Source: Umbilicaria muhlenbergii (lineage: Eukaryota; Ascomycota; Lecanoromycetes; Umbilicariales; Umbilicariaceae). From it: DNA of 64,000 nt. Below are positions 53,450 to 63,900 of this stretch, in pieces. Location of the stretch: assembly GCA_000611775.1 (NCBI GenBank), contig KK106981.1, positions 3,276,672 to 3,340,671 on the forward strand, given 5' to 3'. A program made the translations under genes and the position numbers. The notes beneath the pieces were generated by a model. The model was not told the origin of the DNA and searched no databases. It saw nothing but the letters and a program-made list of their open reading frames with translations. Each line of letters opens with the position of its first letter. Position 1 is the stretch's first letter.

Positions 53450-54703
53450 ATGTACACTACAGATGCGATTCTTTGGCTCACTCCATTCGTTTTGAACGTG
53501 GCAGCGTCGCCGCTTCCGGCTCCACCCACTTCTCCACTTTCGCTGATCTCTGCCAACTTCACATCCTCCGAGCAAGTCGGCTGGTATTCCCCTCCAAACG
53601 TTAGAGGCACCATGAACATCTTATACAGTTGTCTTTCTACGCTCTTTGTGTGCCTGTGGGTGGTGCTCCAGCTCAACGTACCAGCACCTCGTGATTCGCC
53701 AATCGTCAAAATCCTAAGGAAGGCGAAATGGATGATACTCGGGTTTGGGGCACCGGAGTGGCTCTTCATGATAGCACTAATACAACGGCACGACGCCACG
53801 CAGGCTTTGTGGGAGATGTGGAAGCGTGGATACGGTAACTGGACGATAGCTCATGGCTTTTATCTCAACATGGGTGGGATTGTTCTCGATGTAGGAGGCC
53901 GCCTGCGATTTCCGATCACATATAGACAACTCGTTGTGCTATTAGATCACGGCGTCGTTACTCTACCGGACATATCCGAAGACGAGATCAAGGATAAGAG
54001 CAAGGTGGATGGATTTGCCAAGGCAGTTTCATGCATACAAGTCGGGTGGCTGGCTGTACAAAGCGTTGCCCGAGCAAAACAGCATCTGCCCCTCTCAACG
54101 CTGGAACTAACGACTCTAGTCTTCGTTGCAAACTCATTGCTCGTGTTCTTTATTTGGTGGGAAAAGCCTACCGACGTGCAGGTACCCACAGTATTGAGGA
54201 TTGAGAACAAGACTGACGAGGCACTCCGGCAACTGTTTGGCGAAGACAACCTCAAGTGGAACGGACTTTCCAACGGCTTCCGAAACGAAGATATCATTCA
54301 GCTGCAGAGGGTTTACAATGATTCCGATCTTCCTTCTGGGACCATGACTGGGGGCATCATAAACGGCATTGCCGTGGCTACCGTGTCTTATGGCGCGTTG
54401 CATTGCGCTGCTTGGAATTTCAGCTTCCCGACAACGGCGGAGCGGACTCTATGGAGAGTCTGTAGTATCGTCACTATATTTGCACTTCCAGTGGGGCTGG
54501 GCACTGTCGCTTGGGTCAAAATGAAGCACCCCAACCTCTCGTGGAAGGCTCGGTATCTCGTACGCTGCATATCTTGGGCTTCAACCGCTTTCTACGTGAT
54601 GTCACGCTCCTATCTTCTCTTTGAATCACTTTTTGGACTACGCTCTTTGCCAGCAGCAGCTTACAAGGATGTCCAGTGGACAAGTTTTCTTCCTCATGTT
54701 TGA
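53450..54703 (+). CDS. Multi-pass fungal membrane protein, function unknown
   Basis: A single exon of 417 aa. The start gives a signal-peptide-like MYTTDAILWLTPFVLNVAAS. A conserved entry GWYSPPNVRGTMNILYSCLS, TLFVCLWVVLQLNVP follows, the hallmark of a large Pezizomycotina family without a name known to me. Further helices: WMILGFGAPEWLFMIALI, CIQVGWLAVQSVARA, LELTTLVFVANSLLVFFIWW, IINGIAVATVSYGALHCAAW, RVCSIVTIFALPVGLGTVAW and CISWASTAFYVMSRSYLLFE. A soluble loop between about 245 and 300 holds EKPTDVQVPTVLRI, in which the WWEKPxDV motif is typical. Seven or so membrane segments with an extracellular N terminus are suggested. Members are often multicopy; their function is unknown. Confidence 0.8.
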   Translation: MYTTDAILWLTPFVLNVAASPLPAPPTSPLSLISANFTSSEQVGWYSPPNVRGTMNILYSCLSTLFVCLWVVLQLNVPAPRDSPIVKILRKAKWMILGFGAPEWLFMIALIQRHDATQALWEMWKRGYGNWTIAHGFYLNMGGIVLDVGGRLRFPITYRQLVVLLDHGVVTLPDISEDEIKDKSKVDGFAKAVSCIQVGWLAVQSVARAKQHLPLSTLELTTLVFVANSLLVFFIWWEKPTDVQVPTVLRIENKTDEALRQLFGEDNLKWNGLSNGFRNEDIIQLQRVYNDSDLPSGTMTGGIINGIAVATVSYGALHCAAWNFSFPTTAERTLWRVCSIVTIFALPVGLGTVAWVKMKHPNLSWKARYLVRCISWASTAFYVMSRSYLLFESLFGLRSLPAAAYKDVQWTSFLPHV

Positions 54704-55248
54704 GATTGAGTTTTCGGTCGGGCTTATTTTGTTCTGAGTTGTTCCGTTATCTGCAATGCTTTTGGTGGTACTCGCAAGGCTATGTCATAGTCACTCCTAC
54801 TCTTTAGGAGCCACACACTCAGACCTTGCTTAAGCTTCTCACTTACTGCTAGTACTTGTACCCTACGTTATGATAATCTCTCTTAGCGTTTGGATATTTT
54901 AATAAATGTGATTTAGCTATCCTATTTGATACTGTGGTCCGAACGAAAGGTCGAGATATGTCCGAAGACTGTTATGCCCACAAAGCTCGTGGAAAGGATG
55001 GTATCTTTGGAATTGAGTTTGCAGCTCGATTTGGTAGGCACGTTACTCTCTTCAATCCGACTGCTCTTGTTGCTACCCTGGAGGGCAGTAGCTGCTCATA
55101 CACAGGGACAACAAACACCGTCCGCTTTCTGTCTTTCCTCTTCTCTCTTCTCCACTACAGTACATCTTGTATTCTTCGCAAGCATTCATACCACAAGAGC
55201 ATCGAATTTATAACCACTCATTTACCATACCCCATCCGCATCCCCACC
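54704..55248. other. Intergenic, upstream of PAP2 gene
   Basis: AATAAA at 54901-54906 may end the upstream transcript. A frame stays open from 54934 into the PAP2 gene but the sequence before the ATG looks like leader (C/T-rich, TTTATAACC near 55207). Confidence 0.5.
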
Positions 55249-57117
55249 ATGTCAACCCCCATCGTCATCCCTCCCGGCAGCGGCCATGGACGAGTACCTC
55301 GACCACGCCGCCATATCCTTCCCATCCTAGACGCCCAGCCTCGAATTATCCCCTCCTCCGTTCTCCCTCGCGCTACTACCCCCGACCCCCAGCCCCGGAT
55401 CTCTAAAGCCCGAAAAGTGCTCCGCTACCTCGACCTCGTCTTCCTCGATCTCCTCTTCATGGGCATCTTCGCCGGTCTAGTGGGCGCCCTTGCATTCGTG
55501 CCCAACTTCAAAACCCGGTCCCATTTATTCCCGATGTGGATAGATCCGAGCACGAAACTCTGGGTTGGGCCGGTCGAGTACAGTTATCCGTATCTGCCGT
55601 TTATACTCACGACGACGCAGGCGGCGCTGGTGGATATACTGGTGCCGGTTGCGACGATCTTGTTTGTGCAGATGTGGGTGCGGAGCTTTTGGGATGCGAA
55701 TGCGGCGATGTTTGCGCTGTTTAAGGCGTTGATCGTTATGTACGTATCCTTCCTTCTCCTCCTCTTCTCCTTCTCCTCCTCCTTTCCATCCCCTTCTCCC
55801 TCCTTCTCCTATCCATCCCCTCCTCCCATCCCTTCCATCCCTACCTTTACCCTCCCCTCCTCTCTCTCCCGTTACCCTCCCCCTCTTCGCTCCACCCTTT
55901 TCCCTCCCCTCCCACCCCCTCACAAACCCCCACTAACCCCCCCTTCTTCCCACAGGACGCTCCTCCAACAAATCCTCAAACAATACATCGGCGGTCTCCG
56001 CCCCTACTTCCTCACCATCTGCCAACCATCCATCCCCCAGCTAACCTCTCTCCTCTCCTCCCTCTCCGCTTCCTCCCCCACCTCCTCTTCCCCCCTCCGC
56101 TTCTCCTCCCCCTACAACCGCCTCCTCGTCTCCCCCAGCATCTGCACCACCTCCCTCCGCTCACTCCACCAGCACCTAGCGCTCGCCTCCTTCCCCAGCG
56201 GCCACGCCGGCAACGCATTCGCGGCCGCCACCGTCCTCTCCCTCTACCTGAACGCCAAATTGCATGCTTTCGGGCACTACAGGACGCCGTTTTGGAAGCA
56301 CCTGGCGGTATTGGCGCCGTGGGTGGGAGCGGGGTTGGTGGCGGGGAATGAGCTGCGGGACCATCACCACCACGTGGGGGATATTTTGGCGGGCATTGCG
56401 CTGGGGATGTTGGCGGGGGGGTGGGCGTACCGCGCTCACTATGGAAGTGTCTGGGATTCGAGATTCAATCATGTGCCGCTGCCGTATGCGGGCTGGGGAG
56501 AGGGGGCGGGGGCCAAGGATGGTGCTGGCAGGGGGGATGCGGAGGCTGGTACTGGTGGGGTGAGGGAAGCGGAGAGTGGTGGGGATGGGGGACGCGGAGG
56601 GGATGGGGCGGGTCAGTGGCCGAGACGTGGCGGGCCTAGAACGGAAGACGCACAGATGACAGGCGTACTCACTGCGCCCGGGCGGGCAGAGCCAGAGGCG
56701 GTAGGGTCAGACAGGCCGCTCGGCCTGGACGGGCCGGCTGGCGAAGATGCATCCACGGGGTATCGATCGCGGCGGATGAGGTCTTCAGGAGCGGGGAGTG
56801 GAACTCCAGAGGCTGATGGGTTGGATGGGCCAGCTGGCGAAGATACATCGATGGGGCTAGATGGCACGGCTGGCCCGACCGCGACAACTCGATCGAACGG
56901 ATCAACGGGGCGGGACAGAACAACAAGGTCTCGCGGAGGTCGAACGCGTCGGGATGGGACGGCCCGGTCGAGCAGACAGCGATCGCGTCGGATGATGGAG
57001 TTTTCGGGACAGATAGCGCCGACTGGGCCGGTGGTGGGGATCCGGGGGATGGTGACGGAGAGGGAGGTGCTGCCGCCGGGGGCGCGTGTGGGGGTGACTA
57101 GTACGAGGTGGGTTTGA
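55249..57117 (+). CDS. PAP2-family lipid phosphate phosphatase with a long disordered tail
   Basis: Exons 55249..55739 and 55956..57117 encode 550 aa; the donor is GTACGT and the acceptor CCACAG. After a cytosolic N terminus come TM helices LDLVFLDLLFMGIFAGLVGA, YPYLPFILTTTQAALVDILV, FALFKALIVM. Active-site motifs: C1 KQYIGGLRP (about 172-180), C2 SFPSGHAG (about 241-248), C3 NELRDHHHHVGDI (about 292-304). C3 reads NELRD instead of the usual SR-x-x-D, keeping the Arg and catalytic His. The family removes phosphate from phosphatidate, DGPP or lysolipids in membranes (DPP1/LPP1-like). The loop between C1 and C2 is longer and Ser-rich. From about 330 the protein is Gly/Arg/Asp-rich and disordered, with a GLDGPAGEDxSxG element twice. 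The 216-nt intron has no in-frame stop. Confidence 0.85.
   Translation: MSTPIVIPPGSGHGRVPRPRRHILPILDAQPRIIPSSVLPRATTPDPQPRISKARKVLRYLDLVFLDLLFMGIFAGLVGALAFVPNFKTRSHLFPMWIDPSTKLWVGPVEYSYPYLPFILTTTQAALVDILVPVATILFVQMWVRSFWDANAAMFALFKALIVMYVSFLLLLFSFSSSFPSPSPSFSYPSPPPIPSIPTFTLPSSLSRYPPPLRSTLFPPLPPPHKPPLTPPSSHRTLLQQILKQYIGGLRPYFLTICQPSIPQLTSLLSSLSASSPTSSSPLRFSSPYNRLLVSPSICTTSLRSLHQHLALASFPSGHAGNAFAAATVLSLYLNAKLHAFGHYRTPFWKHLAVLAPWVGAGLVAGNELRDHHHHVGDILAGIALGMLAGGWAYRAHYGSVWDSRFNHVPLPYAGWGEGAGAKDGAGRGDAEAGTGGVREAESGGDGGRGGDGAGQWPRRGGPRTEDAQMTGVLTAPGRAEPEAVGSDRPLGLDGPAGEDASTGYRSRRMRSSGAGSGTPEADGLDGPAGEDTSMGLDGTAGPTATTRSNGSTGRDRTTRSRGGRTRRDGTARSSRQRSRRMMEFSGQIAPTGPVVGIRGMVTEREVLPPGARVGVTSTRWV
55740..55955 (+). 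repeat. Polypyrimidine intron, 216 nt, stop-free
   Basis: Nearly all C and T after the donor. Its length is a multiple of three and it has no in-frame stop, so retention would insert 72 residues rich in Ser, Pro and Leu. Confidence 0.8.
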
Positions 57118-57633
57118 GGGGGGAAGTGGGGAGGTGGGAGGTTGTGGGGGGATGGGTATGGAAGGGTTCGGGTGGAGATAGGGTTATGGGAGTATGGGTT
57201 TGGAATTGTGAGATTATGGGATTATGGGGTGTATAAGCATAGAATTGAGGAGTTATGGAATAGAGATTGGAGGATTATGCGAAACGGGCTTGGGAATAGA
57301 GGGTTGTGGGAGAGGAACTCCGTTTGGGATTACTTCTGGGCTGGCTCATTTCTGGCAGGTCCGACTTTCTGCTACAAAGCAAAGCCTAGTTCTTAAACTT
57401 AGATAGCGGATGAGCAGCGACAGGTCTTTCGTTAATGCTCTTTCCATATGTTAATAATGTTAGTTCAGAGATACAATACAGCATTCGTTCAATCCCTTAA
57501 CCCACGATGTTCCAATCATTCATAAAGACGTAACACACTTTTGAACAGCCAACCTACCCAGACAGTCTATATACACACGAAGTTCTATCCAATACCAACA
57601 CCAACCAAGCCCCCCTCCCATTTTCTCCTCCTC
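57118..57633. other. Intergenic, G-rich on the left
   Basis: 57118-57310 has repeated GGGATTATGGG/GGGTTATGGGAG-like strings. The right side is the 3' flank of the aminotransferase. No gene is seen. Confidence 0.45.
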
Positions 57634-58916
57634 CTACTCCTTCTTAACATACCCCGCATCCGCCAACCCGCCCTTCAGCGCCTCCAACGCCCTATCAACA
57701 TCCCCTCTCTTCTCATCTATAACACTCACCCCCATATGCCCAAACCGGATATACTTGGTCGCAATCTCCTTGTGCAGTCCTCCCGCAAAGATGACCCCCT
57801 TCTTCAGCAAATTGGGCAATAGTTCCGGTGCAGTCACTCCTTCGGGCAGATAGATGGCCGTCATGCCGTTGGCTTGGTTTTCGGGCTTTGTGGCTAGTTG
57901 CTTGAGGCCGAGGGAGGCGACGGTGGATTTGATGCGTTGCGAGGCGTTGCGGTGGGCGGCGAAGCGGGTGGAGAGGGGGACGGATGTTATTTGCGTGAGG
58001 GTGGTGTGTAGGGCGTGGATCAGTTGGGGGGAGGGCGTGGCGAAGTAGGACGCTTTTTTGGCTTCGTAGTTTTGCATTACTAGAAGCGTTGTTAGTGAGG
58101 ATTGGCTTGGAGGGAAAGGGGATGGGGGAGAGAGTGATAACGTACTCGGGAGCCAGTTCTTGAAGGAGGCGAAGTAGGATGATGGTGGCGTTTTCCTGTT
58201 TTTGAACGTCTCGATGGCGCGGCCGGAGCACATCATTATGCAAAGACCGGCGGGACAGCCGATGGCTTTTTGGCTGGCAGTCAAGACGACGTCGATGCCC
58301 CAGTCATCGAAGCGGATCTCTTCACAACCAACACTGCAGACGCCGTCCACGATAACTAGTGTCTCTGGGCTAACCCTGTGCACTAATTCCGAGAGTGCCT
58401 TGATTTCACTAAGTACACCGGTTGAAGTATCCACGTGCGTAACGGTGAGGAGCTTGTACTTCTTCTCCTTCAAAGCCTTCTCAACCTCTGGCAGCTGCGG
58501 TCGATCACCAATGGGTGCTTTGAGCTGTGTAGCATTGACGCCGTAGGTCTCGAAGCAATCGGCGAACGAGTCGGCGAAGTAGCCGGTGTGGAGCACTAGC
58601 ACATCATCGCCCCTCTCCGCCAGGTTCGCGGCAACCATGTCCCAACCAAGTGTGCCACTGCCGCTGACGACGAAGGGCTGTGACGAGGGATTCTCGGTTT
58701 GAAAGAGCTTCCGGAGCATGGTGAGGGTCTCACCGAATGTGGCGACAAATGGGGCGCTGACATGGCTCTGGCTGGACGACGAAGTCAGTATAGCGGTTCC
58801 ATAGACTAAAAAGGAGCGGATCCAAACCTGTAGTGGCTCATAGACTCAAGTACGGCATCATCGAATTCAATTGGTCCCGGAATCAGCAGAGTCGGGTGTT
58901 CTAGCTGGTTTGACAT
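57634..58916 (-). CDS. AGX1: Alanine-glyoxylate aminotransferase (class V, PLP)
   Basis: Exons on the minus strand are 58916..58828, 58771..58146 and 58079..57634, giving 386 aa. Donors are GTTTGG and GTACGT; acceptors TCCAG and TCTAG. Layout: PTLLIPGPIEFDDAVLESMS, then after intron 1 HVSAPFVATFGETLTMLRKL, FVVSGSGTLGWDMVAANLAE, VLHTGYFADSFADC, THVDTSTGVL, LVIVDGVCSVGCEEIRFDDW and the PLP lysine in LTASQKAIGCPAGL (about residue 197). C-terminal: YFATPSPQLIHALHTTL, GVIFAGGLHKEIATKYIRFG, HMGVSVIDEKRGDV. It converts glyoxylate and alanine to glycine and pyruvate. No PTS1 tripeptide at the end (KKE). The frame is open for 118 codons upstream of the ATG with a presequence-like composition (see findings). 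Confidence 0.93.
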
Positions 58917-59625
58917 CTTGCCGGTCTTGTTCCCCTCCTCCGGTGTTGATGTAGAGGGTGATGATCTTGAAATGGGCTGATACTCGAGGTCGTCTGGCTT
59001 GCCTGACTGTCTCTCGGTAGAGAAGGGAGTATTGATTTCGAGGAAGGGTCTTTGTTCGAGGTGTCTCGAGATCAGAGACAGTCTCGCGCGTGGGGTAGCC
59101 AGGGCTAAAGATGTGAGGGGTCCTCGGCAAAAGAAGGTCGGCCGGAATGCAGCCAGGATGACGTCGAGGCCTTGGGGATGGGTTTGCAGAGATCTTGATT
59201 GGTGTCGGTGAACAAGGGAAGATGAGGTTCTCGGATTGCACGTCTTGGGGTGGAGAACAGGCTTCTGCAATGCTTTATTTGTATTTCACCAATCGATGAT
59301 TTTGGTGCATTTTTCATGTTGGTTAACAGGGCTGACAGGGTCCCCTTGCGGCTCTTTAGGAAGAGGGTGGGTTGCTTGTCAGCCCTATGGATAATAGAGC
59401 ATATCACGTTGCAGACCAGACGCATTGTTTACAACCAGGTCAGATCATCGTTGAGGCCATCGTCGTCACCCAATTATCCAGCAAGGGACACCTACCTGTT
59501 CTACTACACGACGGTAAAACCATACAGCATATCAGAGTGAAGTCTGCGAACCATTGCTGGAGAAGACCGTCAGCCCAGCAGTGGAGGGGAGGTGGGAAGC
59601 CCCATGAGCAAACGCCAACACCGCC
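58917..59625. other. Shared upstream region of AGX1 and VPS29
   Basis: 709 bp between divergent ATGs. The half next to AGX1 is open in its frame. No separate gene is seen. Confidence 0.5.
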
Positions 59626-60447
59626 ATGACATCCCGACTAGTTCTGGTCCTCGGTGACCTCTTCATCCCCGACCGAGCCCCAGTACGAACCCCCTCCCTA
59701 CAACCCCCTTCCAAGCCCAGCTTCCAGCTAATCAACCCCCCAGGACATACCCCAGAAGGTACCCGCCNNNNNNNNNNNNNNNNNNNNNNNNNNNNNNNNN
59801 NNNNNNNNNNNNNNNNCCCTCAACCCCGTCTAACCCCCCACCTAACCAACAGTTCAAAAAACTGCTCTCCCCCGGAAAAATCGGCCAAATCCTCTGCCTC
59901 GGCAACCTAACCTCCAAACCCCCCTACGACTTCCTCCGCGCCCTAGCCCCCGACCTACAGATCGTAAAAGGCGATTTCGACATCGACGCCCCCAACCTCC
60001 CATTGTCGAAAGTGGTCACGCACGGCACCCTACGCATCGGATTCACGCACGGGCACACGATAATCCCCCCCGCCGACCCCGACAGCCTGCTGATCGCGGC
60101 GCGGCATATGGATGTGGACGTGCTGTTGTGGGCGGGCACGCATCGCTTTGAGGCGTATGAGTTGGAGGGGAAGTTTTTCATCAATCCGGGGAGTGCGACG
60201 GGGGCGATGGGGACGGGGTGGTGGGCCGAGGGGGAGGAGCCGGTGCCGAGTTTTTGTTTGATGGATGTGAGTTGGTTGACTGCGGTGCGAGGATGCGGAT
60301 ACGAATGCGGTTACTGACGGGTGTGGTTAGGTGCAAGGGGATGTGCTGGTGCTGTACGTGTACCAGCTGAAGACGGATGCGAATGGCGTGGAGAACGTGG
60401 GCGTGGAAAAGGTCTCTTTCCGGAAAAACGGCGGAGCAGCAGCATAA
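59626..60447 (+). CDS. VPS29: Retromer subunit VPS29
   Basis: Exons 59626..59682, 59744..59758 (15 nt), 59853..60266 and 60331..60447 encode 200 aa. The micro-exon codes DIPQK, which joins FIPDRAP to FKKLLSPGKIGQ, exactly the residues the family has there. Its acceptor is CCCCAG and its donor GTACCC. The third exon gives ILCLGNLTSKPTYDFLRAL, IVKGDFDIDAPNLPLSKVV, THGTLRIGFTHGHTIIPP, DVDVLLWAGTHRFEAYELEG, KFFINPGSATGAM, ending PSFCLMD; the last exon VQGDVLVLYVYQLKTDANG. VPS29 binds VPS35 in the retromer on endosomes; its metallophosphatase-like fold is a scaffold. The usual GDLHIP histidine is Phe here. The intron after the micro-exon contains the 49-N gap, so its length is unknown. Confidence 0.92.
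59768..59816. other. Assembly gap, 49 N
   Basis: A run of N within the VPS29 intron that follows the micro-exon. No coding sequence is missing under the model given. Confidence 0.98.
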
Positions 60448-60996
60448 GGGGCATGCCGCTGCTATCGTATAGTAAAGTAATCACAAACATAACAAAGTCA
60501 CCTCTTCGGGTGCGACGGTCTTGAACGCATTCTTACGCTTTTTTTGAAGCTACCTACTAAAGCTAGCATACCGACCCCTCCTCCTGCTACCTCCCCACAA
60601 GCCAGCTTGGCACTCTCCCCCTCCACTGCATGCAAATCGAATCAAATTCAAAGGTCAAGTCTCCCATCACTCTACTATCCATCTTTCTTCCGGCCCGTTC
60701 TTCCCCGACCTAATCTTCTCATACTTCAGCCTCGCCTCCCTGCGATGTGGACCGCATAAAGCGAATATCCAGAGTCCATCGAAAGGCGCCTTGCCGCGCA
60801 TGCTATGATGATTATGATGCCTTCTGCACATGATGCAAATGATGATGGTAAATAGTCTATGATCAAGCCACGCTAGATGCAACCTTTGAGGACTCCGGGT
60901 ATATTCCCGCAAGCAAATGCAGCGAAGTATCGCGGAGCGAGTGTTGTCGAAGTGACAAACCTCGTTCCGCGAAATGATTGTTGCCTCCTTGTCTCA
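60448..60996. other. Convergent 3' region of VPS29 and PBP1
   Basis: About 550 bp with no coding signal. Confidence 0.5.
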
Positions 60997-63900
60997 TCAT
61001 TTCCCTTCCTCTCCGAGTTCCACTGGCTGCGATGGAGGCGGAGGCTGCTGCGCGGCCATGTGTTGATGTGGCACCTGTCCATAGTTGCCGCTCGGGGCAC
61101 GGTGAGCCTGCGGAGGGTAATGATGCTGCTGGTGCGGACTTGGGTGGTGGTATTGTGGCTGTGGCGAACCGTAACCTCCACGCATCGGTGTCACTGCGTA
61201 TATAATCAGTAAACTCAACGCGTATGCTTTCAAACTCAGTACATACTATGGGCAGTTTGTTGCTGCGCATACAGCGGCTGCCCGTACTGTCCGGGGCTCA
61301 TAAACATTTGCGGATGTTGTCCTTGATGCGATCCTTGATGCATCATCATCGGAGCTCCCCTACCAGGGCTACCGTATACACTTGGAGGTTGAACTGGTCC
61401 TCCGTATGCCTGCGGTTGCCCAGGAGGATACATGGCCATTGGAGGATTGAATGGGATTGGCATCCCCTGTGGCACGCCCATAAAACCCCCACCAGAAGGC
61501 TGCTGGACCATCATCTGAGCACCAAGGTGTGGGCCTTGAGAAGCAATCATTTGGGGCCCTGGAAATTGCCTGAATTGCGCAGGATGTCCGTTCGGACCCA
61601 TGACGTACTGTGGCATTGGCTGGCCATATGCAAGCTGAGCATGCTGAGGCATTGGGGATTGATAGGCCATCTGGTTGTGCTGTAAGCGGGGCGATGGGTA
61701 CATGGACGACGATGATGCCGATAGATACATGCGATGGTCATCATGATGCGGCCCAACAGGGTAATGGTGTGGCTGTGGTTGCATTTGCTGAGGTGTGTGC
61801 TGTGGTGTATGCACTTGAGGAATGCTCGCCGGACCCCCTTGAAGGTGCAGTGGAAGTTGGTGCTGATGAGGCAAAGGCGGGTTTACCGGCGAACTATGCT
61901 GTGGAGAGACGGCGATGGTTGAAGGAGGTCCTGATTCGAACAGATCTTTGTATGATTTGAATTCTTCGCCTTCTTTGGGTGGGTTCCAAGTCGGAGGGGT
62001 CTTGTAGGCGGGCTTGATTCCTCCATTGTATGCATATTCTTTGGTCTTCTTCTCTTCTTCCGCCTCCATCTTCAGCCATTTGAGAGGGTTAAAATTATCG
62101 ACAATTGATTCCCTTTCCCCTGGTGGTATCGGCTTCTTTGCGCCGAAGAAAGCAGACGGGCTGGGAGCGCGAGAAATTGGATGAGTGTTGCTAGCCGACC
62201 GAGGACTCGAAGTGCCACTTGGATTACCAGTGGGTTTGAAAGAATTTGCTGCCGGATTTGGTCTGAACTCCATAGCCTTTACATTGAACTTGGCAGATAC
62301 TGAAGAAGTGGGACTGAGCATATTACCAGACCTTTGCGGGCTGGGAATTAGAGAAGCAGTACCGGCTGGTTTCTTCGGCGGCATTCGAGAGTCTTGGATC
62401 GGTAAGGGAGTTGGTATGGACACTGCGATCCCAGCTTTGTGCTGCTGGTGGCTGTTAGCCAAGCGGTGGCTCAAAAGACGACTATCAGTTCCGGAAGGAT
62501 TCATGGGGCCATTGCGCTGGCGTGATGTTTGTGTGGCCTGTGGACCTGTTGGTGGAAGCCCTTGAGGACCCCGTGGGTAATTCTGACGTTCACTAGTGGC
62601 CGAAGAGGGTGTGTTGTCTTCATACCGAGCAGCAGAAAGTGGTTTCTGTGCTTTTGAATCATTCGTGCTGGCAGCAGATTTGGAAGGTGTTAACGAAGCC
62701 TGTTCGGCATTGCGCTGTGCTCTCTCCATAATCTCCTCCTGCTTAGATTTGTCTTTTGCGAGGATAGGGACCAGGTCTTTTGGTACAGGGGTTAGGAGCT
62801 TGAAGTTCTTGGAAAATTTCACCAAGTCATTGAATCTGACCGCCTTATCTTTCGACACTCGGTTGCGGTGATGGTCCTGAACTTTCATCTTCTCGGTGCT
62901 TGCAAACTGGCGGAACGAATCTAGAACTGCTGTTTCCACGTTGGGCGTGCCATTGAAGGTATCGTTCTTCCGGCCAGATGATGCGACAACACTGGAGAGT
63001 GGTACCTTGGTCGCGACAGACGGAATTGCAGCCTTGGTGATGGTTTCGTTGGTCACCGGGACGATACTGGCAGCTTCCTTTGATGGTTCTGGTGGAGGAT
63101 TGGGCTCTTTGGTAGTAGTATCCGCAGCGACTTCCACTTGATTCGAGATTGCCTTGCGTGGCTCTTGCACTTTGCTGTCCGGACGAGCGATTTGCGAAGA
63201 TATGATGGCGGGGTCGACAGGAGCACCAGGGACGGTGGGCTGACCAGTCGGGGCTCGTCTAGCTGGTGGCGTGTATTTGTTTTGCTGATTGGACTGCAAA
63301 GGTGGGTACTCTGCTCCATTCCGGCGTACCCCACTATATCTGCCCAATTCTTAGTACATCTGTCAATAATTTTCATCGAAAGACTTACTTCTCTTCTTCA
63401 TCCAATCCGTCATCTTCGACGGTCAAGTTCCGTTCTTCCCTCATGTGAGTATTCGTAGCGGATCCCGCATCAATCTCCTGCGCGATTTTTTCAGCTGCAG
63501 CCAATCGCTGCCGATACTGCGGATTTTGCTTGTCGATACGAGTGGTGTAGATGTTCTCGTCGTAGTCACTCTTCAATCCAAACAGCTGCGAATTTGCCTC
63601 AAATTGATCCCATGAACCGCTCCCAGTCGTGTCCGCTTCGAGAGACAGATCAACATCTGTATCTGCAGCAGATGGTTGCCAACGTTGCAGACTCCGCTCG
63701 CGGAAGGCAAGATTGCCAGAAATATCCGCATCTGTACGAAACGAGGTCGTGGCGCCTGCCACCGTCAGCATCCTTGACCAGCTCAAGGGGCCCAAAGTAG
63801 AAACATACCGTTTTGTGCCCTGTCCTGAAGATTGAACGACACATCCTTGACAGCAAGATCAATGACATCCTTGGCATCGAACGACATAGCATGGTCTTCT

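Noticed and set aside
54934-55248. N-terminal extension of the PAP2 protein upstream of its ATG
   Set aside because: Open by chance in a leader-like C/T-rich sequence; the ATG at 55249 fits the family start and no earlier in-frame ATG gives a sensible protein.
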